NCBI RefSeq assembly: GCF_025717555.1
Contig: NZ_JAJIRP010000011.1
Span: 62,001-126,000 of the forward strand
Reading direction: 5' to 3'
Length of the DNA: 64,000 nucleotides
DNA from: Paucibacter sp. B2R-40
GTDB taxonomy: Bacteria > Pseudomonadota > Gammaproteobacteria > Burkholderiales > Burkholderiaceae_C
Shown here piece by piece: positions 9,344 through 16,538 of this stretch. The position numbers were made by a program, and so were the translations under genes. Under the pieces are notes generated by a model, which saw only the letters and a program-made list of their open reading frames with translations, did no database searches and had not been told where the DNA came from. Numbering within the stretch: position 1 is the first letter of the stretch; every line of letters starts with the position of its first letter.

Positions 9344-9549
9344 GACAACTCCACCGACTCGCCGCCTTCCGGCAAGGCATCCGGCCAGAAACTTGCCAGC
9401 AAGGCGGGGCAGGCGGATTCGAAGCCGATCGCGCCGAGCCCATCGACATGAAACTCCGCCATGCCGCCAGCGCCCATTCCATTGCCTCGGCCACGCTGCG
9501 GGCGCTCGCCCGCAGGCCCTTGGCCCAATGCGTTCATTTCATGCGTCAT
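9340..9549 (-). CDS. Small unknown protein, first gene of the MCE operon
   Basis: A 69-residue soluble, glycine-rich protein. The ATG at 9549 is preferred over the in-frame one at 9585 because GAGG is placed six bases before it. Its stop overlaps the next start (ATGA). It heads a run of seven coupled or closely spaced genes to 4954, so its promoter probably drives the whole lipid-transport operon. No family recognised. Confidence 0.6.
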   Translation of the reverse strand: MTHEMNALGQGPAGERPQRGRGNGMGAGGMAEFHVDGLGAIGFESACPALLASFWPDALPEGGESVELS

Positions 9550-9646
9550 GGCTGACCTCGGAGCTGGCCCGCTGGCAGCGGGCATTTGATGGCTCCATCT
9601 TCAGCGCGGCTCACCCCGGCTGCCATCGGCGAATGGCGGGCCTGCT

Positions 9647-9664
9647 TGTAGGACGAGCCCGACA
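9647..9664. promoter_or_regulatory. GacA/UvrY-box-like palindrome before the MCE operon
   Basis: The sequence reads TGTAGG-ACGAGC-CCGACA, 11 of 12 arm bases of the palindrome TGTAGG-N6-CCTACA found at 32625. It lies 98 bases upstream of the first gene of the lipid-transport operon. The spacing equals that of published GacA/UvrY sites (TGTAAG-N6-CTTACA). Regulatory role inferred. Confidence 0.45.
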
Positions 9665-9681
9665 GGCGCGCTCGTCCAGCG

Positions 9682-10173
9682 TCAGGACTTGGGTTTGACG
9701 GTCAGCTGGTTATCCACCGCTTGCACGCCTTTGACGCCCGACGCGATTTCGCGCGCCCGGCCCACCGCTACCGCGTCGGCCGCCGTGCCGCGCAAGACCA
9801 CCCGCCCTTGGGTCGAGTCGACATTGATGCTGGAAGCCGTCAGCGCGGTGTCCCCCGCCAATCTGGCCTTGACCAAGGTGACGATGCCGGCGTCACTGAG
9901 ATCGGCACCCATTTTTTCGCGCATTTCCAGGGAAGCTTGCTTGACGTCTTGCACGGCGGCGCTGGTGGCTGAGGCAGCTTCAGCGGAGCCGCGCTGTACA
10001 TCGGCCTTCATGGCCTCGGACTGCTGCTCCACCCGGGCAATGCCGTCGTCGAGCTTCTTGCCGGGTGTGCGCGCGTCATCACCCTCTTTGCTGCAAGCGG
10101 CCAAGCTCAATGCGATGATGGCAGCGGCCAAGGCGCGCATGACCTGGGGGGAAGGGTTTTTAGCGATCTTCAT
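9682..10173 (-). CDS. BON-domain lipoprotein
   Basis: A 163-residue protein with a signal peptide and lipobox LSLAACS (near residue 26), a helical alanine-rich stretch (residues 50-90) and one BON domain at the C-terminus (LVKARLAGDTALTASSINVD ... VDNQL). BON domains occur in envelope stress proteins such as OsmY and may bind phospholipid. The start at 10173 follows GAGGAAA; upstream in-frame extension lacks coding character. It stands alone, with a Crp-like palindrome about 110 bases upstream. Confidence 0.8.
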   Translation of the reverse strand: MKIAKNPSPQVMRALAAAIIALSLAACSKEGDDARTPGKKLDDGIARVEQQSEAMKADVQRGSAEAASATSAAVQDVKQASLEMREKMGADLSDAGIVTLVKARLAGDTALTASSINVDSTQGRVVLRGTAADAVAVGRAREIASGVKGVQAVDNQLTVKPKS

Positions 10174-10282
10174 GGATTTCCTCGTTTGAACGACACCCTG
10201 CCAGCCTAGCCGGCACGGTGGCCCGAAGATGTGAGCCGGGGCCGCAAGTTCTTGTCGGACAGCGCCGACAAAGTGCCGGCTA

Positions 10283-10298
10283 TGTACGCTGGCGTACA
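10283..10298. promoter_or_regulatory. Perfect palindrome, variant of the Crp/Fnr-type motif
   Basis: TGTACG-CTGG-CGTACA has perfect six-base arms with a four-base spacer. It differs from the common motif TGTGCG-N4-CGCACA at one position per arm. It lies between divergent genes, 110 bases from the BON lipoprotein start and 116 from the 10415 gene. A TGTGCG half-site follows near 10313. Confidence 0.45.
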
Positions 10299-10414
10299 GA
10301 TGCCGCCACGAATGTGCGTTATGGTCAAGGTTCATTTCCAAACATCAGACCAGTTAGCTGGATGACAGACATAGCGTCAAGCTTGCATGACACCTTCAGT
10401 GACCCGACCAAACC

Positions 10415-10882
10415 ATGACCAGCCCAGAGAGTGATCAAACCGTGGCTTTCCTGGCCCAGCACTTGGATGCCGGCGCCAGCTCGGCGCAAATTGCCAAGCT
10501 GGTCTGCCGGGTTTGCCGAGAGATTGAGTTCGCCTTGGTGCCCATCGTGGGCCAGCGCGGCGTAGCCGCCTTGTTCGCTCGCAGCCTGCAGCTCAGTGCC
10601 AAGAGCCATCACTGGCTGAAGGATGCCAAAGTAGGTGCAGACAGCGACAGCGGCATCTGTGGCGGAGAAAACCCTGCAACTTCATCTGTCACCCCGGCAG
10701 CCTTGTGCACCATGATAGAGCGCCAAACCCGGCCAGAGGCAGCGGCCGGTGCCTGCTTGTTTTTGCAAACTTTTTGTGAGTTGTTGGCCAAGTTGGTGGG
10801 GCGCGCGCTCACCGAACGCTTGCTTCGCACCCCTTGGATTACTTTTTTAAGCGGCGCAGCCGCGCAGGACAACACGCAATGA
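10415..10882 (+). CDS. Unknown protein preceding a KaiC-like gene
   Basis: A 155-residue soluble protein, partly helical, with several cysteines (CRVCRE near residue 33). Not recognised. Its stop overlaps the start of the KaiC-like gene (ATGA at 10879-10882), so the two are translationally coupled and likely act together. The ATG has no clear ribosome site, so the exact start is uncertain. A regulatory or adaptor role for the KaiC-like protein is inference from position only. Confidence 0.6.
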   Translation: MTSPESDQTVAFLAQHLDAGASSAQIAKLVCRVCREIEFALVPIVGQRGVAALFARSLQLSAKSHHWLKDAKVGADSDSGICGGENPATSSVTPAALCTMIERQTRPEAAAGACLFLQTFCELLAKLVGRALTERLLRTPWITFLSGAAAQDNTQ

Positions 10883-12351
10883 GCAGCAAAGTAGCCATCC
10901 AACGTTTGCCCACCGGGGTGCCGGGCTTGGACCAAGTGCTAGGCGGCGGCTTGCCTGAGTTCTCCTTCAATCTGATCGCCGGCCAGCCCGGTTGCGGCAA
11001 GACGACCTTGGCGCACCAGATCATGTTCTCGCTCGCCACGCCGCAGCGCCCGGCGATCTACTTCACCGTGCTGGGCGAGCCGCCGATGAAGATGCTGCGC
11101 TACCAGCAGCAATTCGAATTCTTTGACAGCGAGCAGATCAACGATGCGGTGCGCTTCATCAACCTGTCCGAAGACGCGGCCAACGGCGATCTCGACCGTG
11201 TGTTGGCGCGCATCGGCGAGGCGGTGACGACCTATGAGCCAAGCTTGGTGTTTGTGGACTCATTCCGCTCGGTAATGATCGCCAGCGAAACCAACGGCAA
11301 CCCGCAAAGCCCGACCCACAGACTGCAGCAATTCGTGCAACAACTCGGCATGATGATGACGAGCTGGCAGGCCACCACCTTCTTGATCGGCGAGTACTTC
11401 ATCGAGACCGATGCCAATCCGGTCTTTACCGTCGCTGACGGCCTGATCTGGATGCGCCAAAGCGTGCAGCGCAATTCCATGGTGCGCAAGATCGAGATCT
11501 TGAAGATGCGCGGCCAACCTACGCTGCCGGGCTTGCACACCTTCAGAATCAGCAGCGCCGGCATCAATATCTTCGCCCCGGTCGGCCAGCCGAGCATTGC
11601 CGCAGATGCGGTCAAAACTGCCCATGCGCCAGCCACCGACACCCGCCTGCTGCTGGGCGTGCCCAAGCTCGACGAGATGCTGGGCGGCGGCTTGCCGCGC
11701 GGCTACTCGCTGCTGGTGGCCGGGCCCTCGGGCTCGGGCAAGAGCATTCTGGCGGCGGCCTTCCTGGCCGAGGGCGCGCGCTGCGGCGAAACTGGCGTGC
11801 TGGCGGCCTTCGAGCAGCGCCCCAGCCAGGCGCAGAACCGCATCATTGCCGATCTGGTGGCCAGCGGCAAAGTCGGCCTGGTCGACAGCCGGGCGCCGGA
11901 TCTCTCGATCGACGAGGTGATCGGCCTGCTGCTGAGTGAGGTGACCAGACTCGGCGCGACCCGGGTCGTGATCGATTCACTGTCCGGCTTCGAGCTGGCG
12001 ATCGCGCCGACCTTCCGTGACGATTTCCGCGAGTCCTTGGCGCGCCTGGTGCGTGCAATGGCGAACGCGGGTGTGACGATTCTGATGACTTCCGAGCTGG
12101 AAGACCGCTACACCGATCTGCGCTTCAGCCCCTACGGCACGGCTTTCTTGACCGACGCCATCATCGTGCAGCGCTATATCGAAATCGACAGCCGCTTGCG
12201 CCGCATGATGGCGGTCGTGAAGCTACGGGCCAGCGCACATTCGGACGAGTTGCGCGAGTTTCACATCGACGACCACGGCCTGCAAATTGGCGCCACCTTG
12301 GCCGACCAGGAAGGTCTGCTGGGCGGCCGGCCCCGCCACAAAGCTGACTGA
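10879..12351 (+). CDS. KaiC-like double RecA-type ATPase
   Basis: A 490-residue protein with two KaiC/RecA domains. Walker A motifs are GQPGCGKTT (about 35-43) and GPSGSGKS (about 281-288); Glu residues follow the expected strands (LGEPP; FEQRP). Each domain begins with a PTGVPGLDQVLGG or GVPKLDEMLGG signature. In the segment aligned with cyanobacterial KaiC S431/T432, this protein has Ala-Phe (YGTAFLTDA), so the clock phosphosites appear to be absent; the alignment is from memory. KaiC homologues outside cyanobacteria act in stress or signalling. It is coupled to the gene upstream and 11 bases from the GGDEF-kinase gene downstream. Start 10879 chosen for the ATGA overlap. Confidence 0.85.
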   Translation: MSSKVAIQRLPTGVPGLDQVLGGGLPEFSFNLIAGQPGCGKTTLAHQIMFSLATPQRPAIYFTVLGEPPMKMLRYQQQFEFFDSEQINDAVRFINLSEDAANGDLDRVLARIGEAVTTYEPSLVFVDSFRSVMIASETNGNPQSPTHRLQQFVQQLGMMMTSWQATTFLIGEYFIETDANPVFTVADGLIWMRQSVQRNSMVRKIEILKMRGQPTLPGLHTFRISSAGINIFAPVGQPSIAADAVKTAHAPATDTRLLLGVPKLDEMLGGGLPRGYSLLVAGPSGSGKSILAAAFLAEGARCGETGVLAAFEQRPSQAQNRIIADLVASGKVGLVDSRAPDLSIDEVIGLLLSEVTRLGATRVVIDSLSGFELAIAPTFRDDFRESLARLVRAMANAGVTILMTSELEDRYTDLRFSPYGTAFLTDAIIVQRYIEIDSRLRRMMAVVKLRASAHSDELREFHIDDHGLQIGATLADQEGLLGGRPRHKAD

Positions 12352-12362
12352 GCCACGGCGCC

Positions 12363-14021
12363 ATGGACGAGCTGCCAACTCCCCTGACGCCCACTGTGGC
12401 CAGCGCCGAGCAGGAACTGGCCCAGATCACCCAGCGCGTCGAAGCGATGCGGGCCGTGTTGGTGCGGCTGCTGCAAGACGTGGTGCGGGCGGAGAGTTTT
12501 CTCGAACACAGCCAAAGCGTGCAACTGCTGGAGGCTAACGAACAATTGGTGCTGACCACGCTGGATGCGCAGATCGACAGCGAATCGGCGCTGCAAGCGC
12601 TTGACGCTGCCGCCCGCACCAGCGGCCTGGACCCCTTGACGCAATTGGCCAACCGGGCCTTGGCCTTCGACCGCCTGGAGCAGGCGATTGCGCACGCCAA
12701 AAGGCAGGGCACGCAACTGGCCCTGCTGTTCGTGGACCTCGATAAATTCAAGCAGATCAACGATTCGGCAGGCCATGCCATCGGCGATCAGGTCTTGCAG
12801 CAAGTAGCTTCTTGCCTGCTGTCGGCGGTGCGAGAGTCGGACACGGTCAGCCGGCATGGGGGCGATGAATTCCTGATCTTGCTGGATGATCTGGTGCAAA
12901 TCGACGACGCCCTGGCCATCGCCGAGAAGCTCAAGGAAGCGCTGCGGGTGGCCCGCGCCAGCAATGTCGATTGGGCCGATTTGAGCGCCAGCATTGGCAT
13001 CAGCGTCTACCCCCGCGACGCCGACTCAGCCGACGCCTTGATCGCTTGCGCCGACCAGGCCATGTATATGGCCAAGCGCCAAGGGCCGGGTGGGATCTCC
13101 TTTTTTGTCGAAGACGCCGACCCGCTTGAGCTCTCGCCTGCAACTGCATCGAGCAAGTCGGCGGCGCCGGCGCCCTCATTGCCGGCGCTGCAACGCCAGT
13201 CGGCCGAGTTGGCGCAACTGCTGGCCAAGCAAGAGCAAAAGCATCTGCTCTTGCAAGAAGCGAATGAACAGCTGGTACTCGCGACGCTCAGTGCGCTGGA
13301 CTTGCAGACCGCAGCGGCCGCTGCACAACAACGCCAGCGTGAGTTCATGGCCGGCGTGGCGGCCGAGCTGAACAACCCGCTGTCACCGATCCGGATTGCC
13401 ATGGCCGCGCTGGGCCGGCCGCCCGACGCGGCCCCGCTGCTGCCCCATGCGCAGGACATGATGGCGCAGCAGGCCGCGCAGATTCGCGGCTTTGTCAGCG
13501 ACTTGCTCCATCCTGCGGATGCCGAAGAGCGAGGCAAGGCCAAACTGCTGCTGATGCTGCGGCCGCTGGATCTGTCGGCCCTGCTCGAACATTGCGCTCA
13601 GTTATGCCGACCGCTGCTGGATCAGCGCAGCCAACAATTGCTGCGCGAACAGCCGCCCGAGGCGTTGCGCGTACAAGGTGACGCGATGCGCCTGACCCAG
13701 GTCTTCAGCAATTTGCTCAGCAACGCCAGCCGCTACTCCCATGAGGGCAGCAGCATTCAAATGGACTTGCAGCGCTCGGACACGCATGCCCTCATCGGCA
13801 TCAGCGACACCGGCATCGGTATCAGTGCACAGGCGCTGGAAACGATTTTCGAGCCCTTCGGACGCGAGTTCCACGCGGTGGGTGCGCATGGCAGCGGCCT
13901 GGGGCTGGGCCTGACGGTGGTGCGAGAGATCGTCGAAGCGCATGGCGGCACGGTGCGGGCCAGCAGCGCCGGCATTGGGCAAGGCAGCCAGTTCTGGGTC
14001 ACCCTGCCGCTGACTGCTTGA
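12363..14021 (+). CDS. GGDEF diguanylate cyclase fused to a kinase module lacking the phospho-acceptor His
   Basis: A 552-residue soluble protein. Residues 1-85 are helical, 90-250 form a GGDEF domain with intact RHGGDEF active site and RxxD inhibitory site (RESD five residues before it), then a coiled linker and a histidine-kinase core (about 325-550). The ATP-binding part has N box (FSNLLSNASRYS), G1 (DTGIGIS), F (IFEPFG) and G2 (GSGLGLGL) motifs. In the dimerisation helix, the usual HELxNPL reads AAELNNPL, with alanine near residue 334 where the phosphorylated His belongs. The linker phrase EANEQLVL occurs twice, before and after the GGDEF domain. It probably makes c-di-GMP under control of the KaiC-like partner. 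Confidence 0.85.
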   Translation: MDELPTPLTPTVASAEQELAQITQRVEAMRAVLVRLLQDVVRAESFLEHSQSVQLLEANEQLVLTTLDAQIDSESALQALDAAARTSGLDPLTQLANRALAFDRLEQAIAHAKRQGTQLALLFVDLDKFKQINDSAGHAIGDQVLQQVASCLLSAVRESDTVSRHGGDEFLILLDDLVQIDDALAIAEKLKEALRVARASNVDWADLSASIGISVYPRDADSADALIACADQAMYMAKRQGPGGISFFVEDADPLELSPATASSKSAAPAPSLPALQRQSAELAQLLAKQEQKHLLLQEANEQLVLATLSALDLQTAAAAAQQRQREFMAGVAAELNNPLSPIRIAMAALGRPPDAAPLLPHAQDMMAQQAAQIRGFVSDLLHPADAEERGKAKLLLMLRPLDLSALLEHCAQLCRPLLDQRSQQLLREQPPEALRVQGDAMRLTQVFSNLLSNASRYSHEGSSIQMDLQRSDTHALIGISDTGIGISAQALETIFEPFGREFHAVGAHGSGLGLGLTVVREIVEAHGGTVRASSAGIGQGSQFWVTLPLTA

Positions 14022-14024
14022 ACT

Positions 14025-14048
14025 GCAAGGCGCCGCCGGGCGCCTTGC
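14025..14048. terminator. Bidirectional hairpin between convergent genes
   Basis: Nine-base arms GCAAGGCGC and GCGCCTTGC around a six-base loop, in the 45-base gap between the convergent GGDEF-kinase gene and the glycine-zipper gene. There is no T-run, so it may work as a stabiliser or weak terminator. Confidence 0.5.
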
Positions 14049-14066
14049 CCTGGTTTCGCTGTCCTG

Positions 14067-14300
14067 CTACTTCTCCTTCTTCTTGTCCTTCTCGATCTCG
14101 TGGCCGATGACGCCGCCGACGACGGCGCCGCCGACCGTGGCCGCAGCGCTGCCGCCGGTCAGCACCGCGCCGCCTGCCGCGCCTATGCCGGCGCCGATCA
14201 CCATGCTCTTGTCATGCTCGGACATGCCGGCGCAAGCGCTCAGAGTGAGCATCAGCGCAGCGCTGATGCAAAGACTTGAAAACCGCTGCATTGAAATCAT
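14067..14300 (-). CDS. Glycine-zipper lipoprotein
   Basis: A 77-residue protein with signal peptide and lipobox LSACAG (near residue 22), then a glycine-zipper helix pair (GAGIGAAGGAVLTGG ... GGAVVGGVIGHEIE) and a lysine-rich tail. Such small proteins (YMGG/OmpA-linker-like) insert in the outer membrane; exact role unknown. The start follows GGTCTCCCC with weak ribosome site. It is divergent from the 14447 gene, with a shared Crp-like site between them. Confidence 0.75.
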   Translation of the reverse strand: MISMQRFSSLCISAALMLTLSACAGMSEHDKSMVIGAGIGAAGGAVLTGGSAAATVGGAVVGGVIGHEIEKDKKKEK

Positions 14301-14358
14301 GGGGAGACCTCTTGACGTGTTGGAAAAGCTCAGCGTATTGCGCCGGGCCGGCGCCGTC

Positions 14359-14374
14359 TGTATGCCAGCGCACG
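14359..14374. promoter_or_regulatory. Crp/Fnr-type palindrome, degenerate
   Basis: TGTATG-CCAG-CGCACG matches nine of twelve arm bases of the motif. It is 58 bases from the 14300 start and 72 from the 14447 start, distances like those of better copies. Confidence 0.35.
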
Positions 14375-14446
14375 GACGCTTTCGCTTTCGCCATTTAGCC
14401 TGTCAAGCTTCGAGTCTGCGGACTGATCAATGAAGGAAAAATAGCC

Positions 14447-14665
14447 ATGAATGCAATCAAACTCGGTGCCCTGGCGCTTATCTTGGGCGGCCTGCTGGGC
14501 CTGGGCTATGGCGGCTTCACCTACACCGAACGCAGCCAAGCGGTCAAACTTGGGCCGATCGCGCTGACGGTGGACGAAACCCATGCGGTCAATGTGCCGG
14601 TTTGGGCCGGGCTGGGCGCGGTCCTGCTGGGCGGCTTCTTGCTGGTGTTTGGCGGCAAACGCTGA
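14447..14665 (+). CDS. Small two-helix inner-membrane protein
   Basis: A 72-residue protein with transmembrane helices at about residues 5-24 and 50-68, separated by a short loop (YTERSQAVKLGPIALTVD). It resembles the small DUF3185-type membrane proteins common in proteobacterial stress clusters, an identification from memory. GAAGGAAA lies just before the ATG. It is 31 bases from the YihY-like gene and probably cotranscribed with it. Confidence 0.7.
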   Translation: MNAIKLGALALILGGLLGLGYGGFTYTERSQAVKLGPIALTVDETHAVNVPVWAGLGAVLLGGFLLVFGGKR

Positions 14666-14696
14666 TACCTGCAACAGGGGTGGCCAAGATGAACCC

Positions 14697-15581
14697 ATGC
14701 AGATCATCGACCCTCGCCTGCTGCTGATCCTGAGGCATCCGGCAGCCTTCAGCCTCAGAACGCTGCGCAGCTTCCAGCGCAACCAGGGCTTGCTGCTGGC
14801 CGGCGCGGTGGCCTATTACGCGCTGCTGTCCATCGTGCCCATGCTGATCCTGATCGTGATCGCGCTCTCGCATGTGATCAGCGAGGCCGACTTGCTGCTG
14901 ACGCTGGGCCGCTACCTTGACTGGGTGGTGCCTGGCCAGGCGAGTGCCATCGTCCAGGAGTTGGCGCACTTTCTGGATCACCGCCAGGTCATTGGCTGGG
15001 TGCTGCTGCTGACCATGCTGTTCTCCAGTTCGCTCGCTTTTACGGTGTTGGAAAGTGCCATGTCCATCATCTTTTTGCACCGCGTGGTGCAGCGGCGACG
15101 ACGCTGGCTGATCTCGGCGCTGATCCCCTATGCCTACATCCTGTGCTTGGGTCTGGGCCTGTTGTTGGTCACACTGATGACCGGCAGCTTGCAAGCATTG
15201 GGCGATGAACAGCTTGAGCTGCTCGGCCACGACTGGTCACTCGGCCGGCCCGCCAATGCCCTGCTCTACCTGCTCGGCTTCGTCGGCGAGGTGGCGGTGC
15301 TGACCTCCATCTATATGGTGATGCCGGTGGGCCGCCTGTCGCTCAAGCATGCCTTGTTCGGGGCCGTGGTCGCGGCCTGTTTGTGGGAAGGCTCGCGCCG
15401 CCTGCTGGTCTGGTACTTCACCACCCTGTCCCAGATCGGCCTGGTCTACGGCTCGCTGACGACCGCCATCGCCGTGCTGTTGAGCCTGGAGTTGGCCGCC
15501 ACCTTGCTGCTTTTGGGCGGGCAGGTGATTGCCGAGTTCGAGCGCCTGCCCAACCAAGCCCAAAAGCTCCAGCACGTCTGA
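14697..15581 (+). CDS. YihY/BrkB-family (UPF0761) inner-membrane protein
   Basis: A 294-residue polytopic protein with about six transmembrane segments and the N-terminal LLLAGAVAYYALLSIVPML signature of the YihY/virulence factor BrkB family. Family members of roughly 290-400 residues are linked to serum resistance in Bordetella, but their molecular role is unresolved. The ATG at 14697 is the first that keeps family-like sequence; longer in-frame starts overlap the previous gene. Confidence 0.85.
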   Translation: MQIIDPRLLLILRHPAAFSLRTLRSFQRNQGLLLAGAVAYYALLSIVPMLILIVIALSHVISEADLLLTLGRYLDWVVPGQASAIVQELAHFLDHRQVIGWVLLLTMLFSSSLAFTVLESAMSIIFLHRVVQRRRRWLISALIPYAYILCLGLGLLLVTLMTGSLQALGDEQLELLGHDWSLGRPANALLYLLGFVGEVAVLTSIYMVMPVGRLSLKHALFGAVVAACLWEGSRRLLVWYFTTLSQIGLVYGSLTTAIAVLLSLELAATLLLLGGQVIAEFERLPNQAQKLQHV

Positions 15582-15593
15582 AGCAGCACGCTG

Positions 15594-15609
15594 TGTTCCG
15601 TAGCGCACA
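15594..15609. promoter_or_regulatory. Crp/Fnr-type palindrome before the Crp/Fnr gene
   Basis: TGTTCC-GTAG-CGCACA has a perfect right arm and a left arm with four of six matches. It ends 62 bases before the start of the Crp/Fnr-family gene at 15671, which would fit autoregulation. Confidence 0.45.
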
Positions 15610-15670
15610 TACAGCGCCAGCTTGGCGGCTTAGGCTGAGGCCTGCTTTCCATCCAGCTCAGGGAGTCGCC

Positions 15671-16522
15671 ATGTACAAGACCCAGCAACACAGCATCGAG
15701 AACCGCCCGCCCATGCGCAAGACCGGGCCGGGGCTTCAGTGGATAACGGGCTCTTCAGCTGGCAATTCAGCCGATGCAGCGGCCCTTGTTCAGCGCAATG
15801 GGCGGGTCAATTGCGGCCATGCTGCTGGCGCCCGAGCGGGCCAGATCGCCCGCTCACTGGGCTTGCTGCTCGAGCAGCTGCCGGTGCGCCGCCGCCTCGT
15901 GCATGCCGGCGATCTGGTGTTTGAAGCCGGCATGCCTTTCAATCAGCTCTATGTGATCAATTCGGGCAGCGTCAAGGTCGTCAATACAGCGGCTGACGGG
16001 CGCAACCAGGTCGTCGGCCTGCTGCTGCGCGGCGACTGGCTGGGCTTTGACGGCATTGCCAAGGGCCAGTACGGCTGCACGGCACAGGCGCTGGAGGTTG
16101 GCGAAGTCTGGGCCCTGCGCTATGACGAGTTGCTGCGCGCGGCCAGCAGCCACCCGCAATTGCTGATCGAGCTGCACACCGAAATGAGTCGCGCCATCAC
16201 GCGCGGGCGCGACGCCATGCTGTCGGTGTGCACGCTGCCGGTGGCGGCGCGCGTTGCGGAGTTTTTGCGTCAATGGGCCGAATCGCTGGCCGTGCGTGGT
16301 CTGCGCAATGACCAGATTATTTTGCGCATGTCGCGCGCCGAAATCGGCAACTATCTGGGCATGACCCTGGAGTCGGTCAGCCGCGCGCTCTCCAGCCTGG
16401 AGCGGGCCAAGGTGATCTGTTTCACCGAGCGGGGTCGGCGCCTGCTCCATATCCCTGACCCGCAGGCGCTGAGCGACTTCATCCAGGCCGAGGGCCAGGC
16501 AGCCGGCGCAACATTGCAGTGA
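15671..16522 (+). CDS. Crp/Fnr-family transcriptional regulator
   Basis: A 283-residue DNA-binding protein: cyclic-nucleotide-binding-like beta barrel (about residues 75-185, with FEAGMPFNQLYVINSGSVKV), dimer helix, and a C-terminal winged helix (SRAEIGNYLGMTLESVSRAL). The recognition helix keeps the E..SR pattern of Fnr. Unlike E. coli Fnr, the N-terminal region has only one cysteine (C48), so a classical [4Fe-4S] oxygen sensor seems absent; the ligand is unknown. ATG follows GGGAG. It lies just upstream of fumC (16 bases), so they may share a transcript. It is the obvious candidate to bind the recurring TGTGCG-N4-CGCACA sites. Confidence 0.88.
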   Translation: MYKTQQHSIENRPPMRKTGPGLQWITGSSAGNSADAAALVQRNGRVNCGHAAGARAGQIARSLGLLLEQLPVRRRLVHAGDLVFEAGMPFNQLYVINSGSVKVVNTAADGRNQVVGLLLRGDWLGFDGIAKGQYGCTAQALEVGEVWALRYDELLRAASSHPQLLIELHTEMSRAITRGRDAMLSVCTLPVAARVAEFLRQWAESLAVRGLRNDQIILRMSRAEIGNYLGMTLESVSRALSSLERAKVICFTERGRRLLHIPDPQALSDFIQAEGQAAGATLQ

Positions 16523-16538
16523 AGGCAGGAGGCCACAG

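Noticed and set aside
8973-9494. Long N-terminal extension of the 8562-8972 gene
   Set aside because: It would overlap two other coupled genes; a signal peptide and ribosome site begin at 8972.
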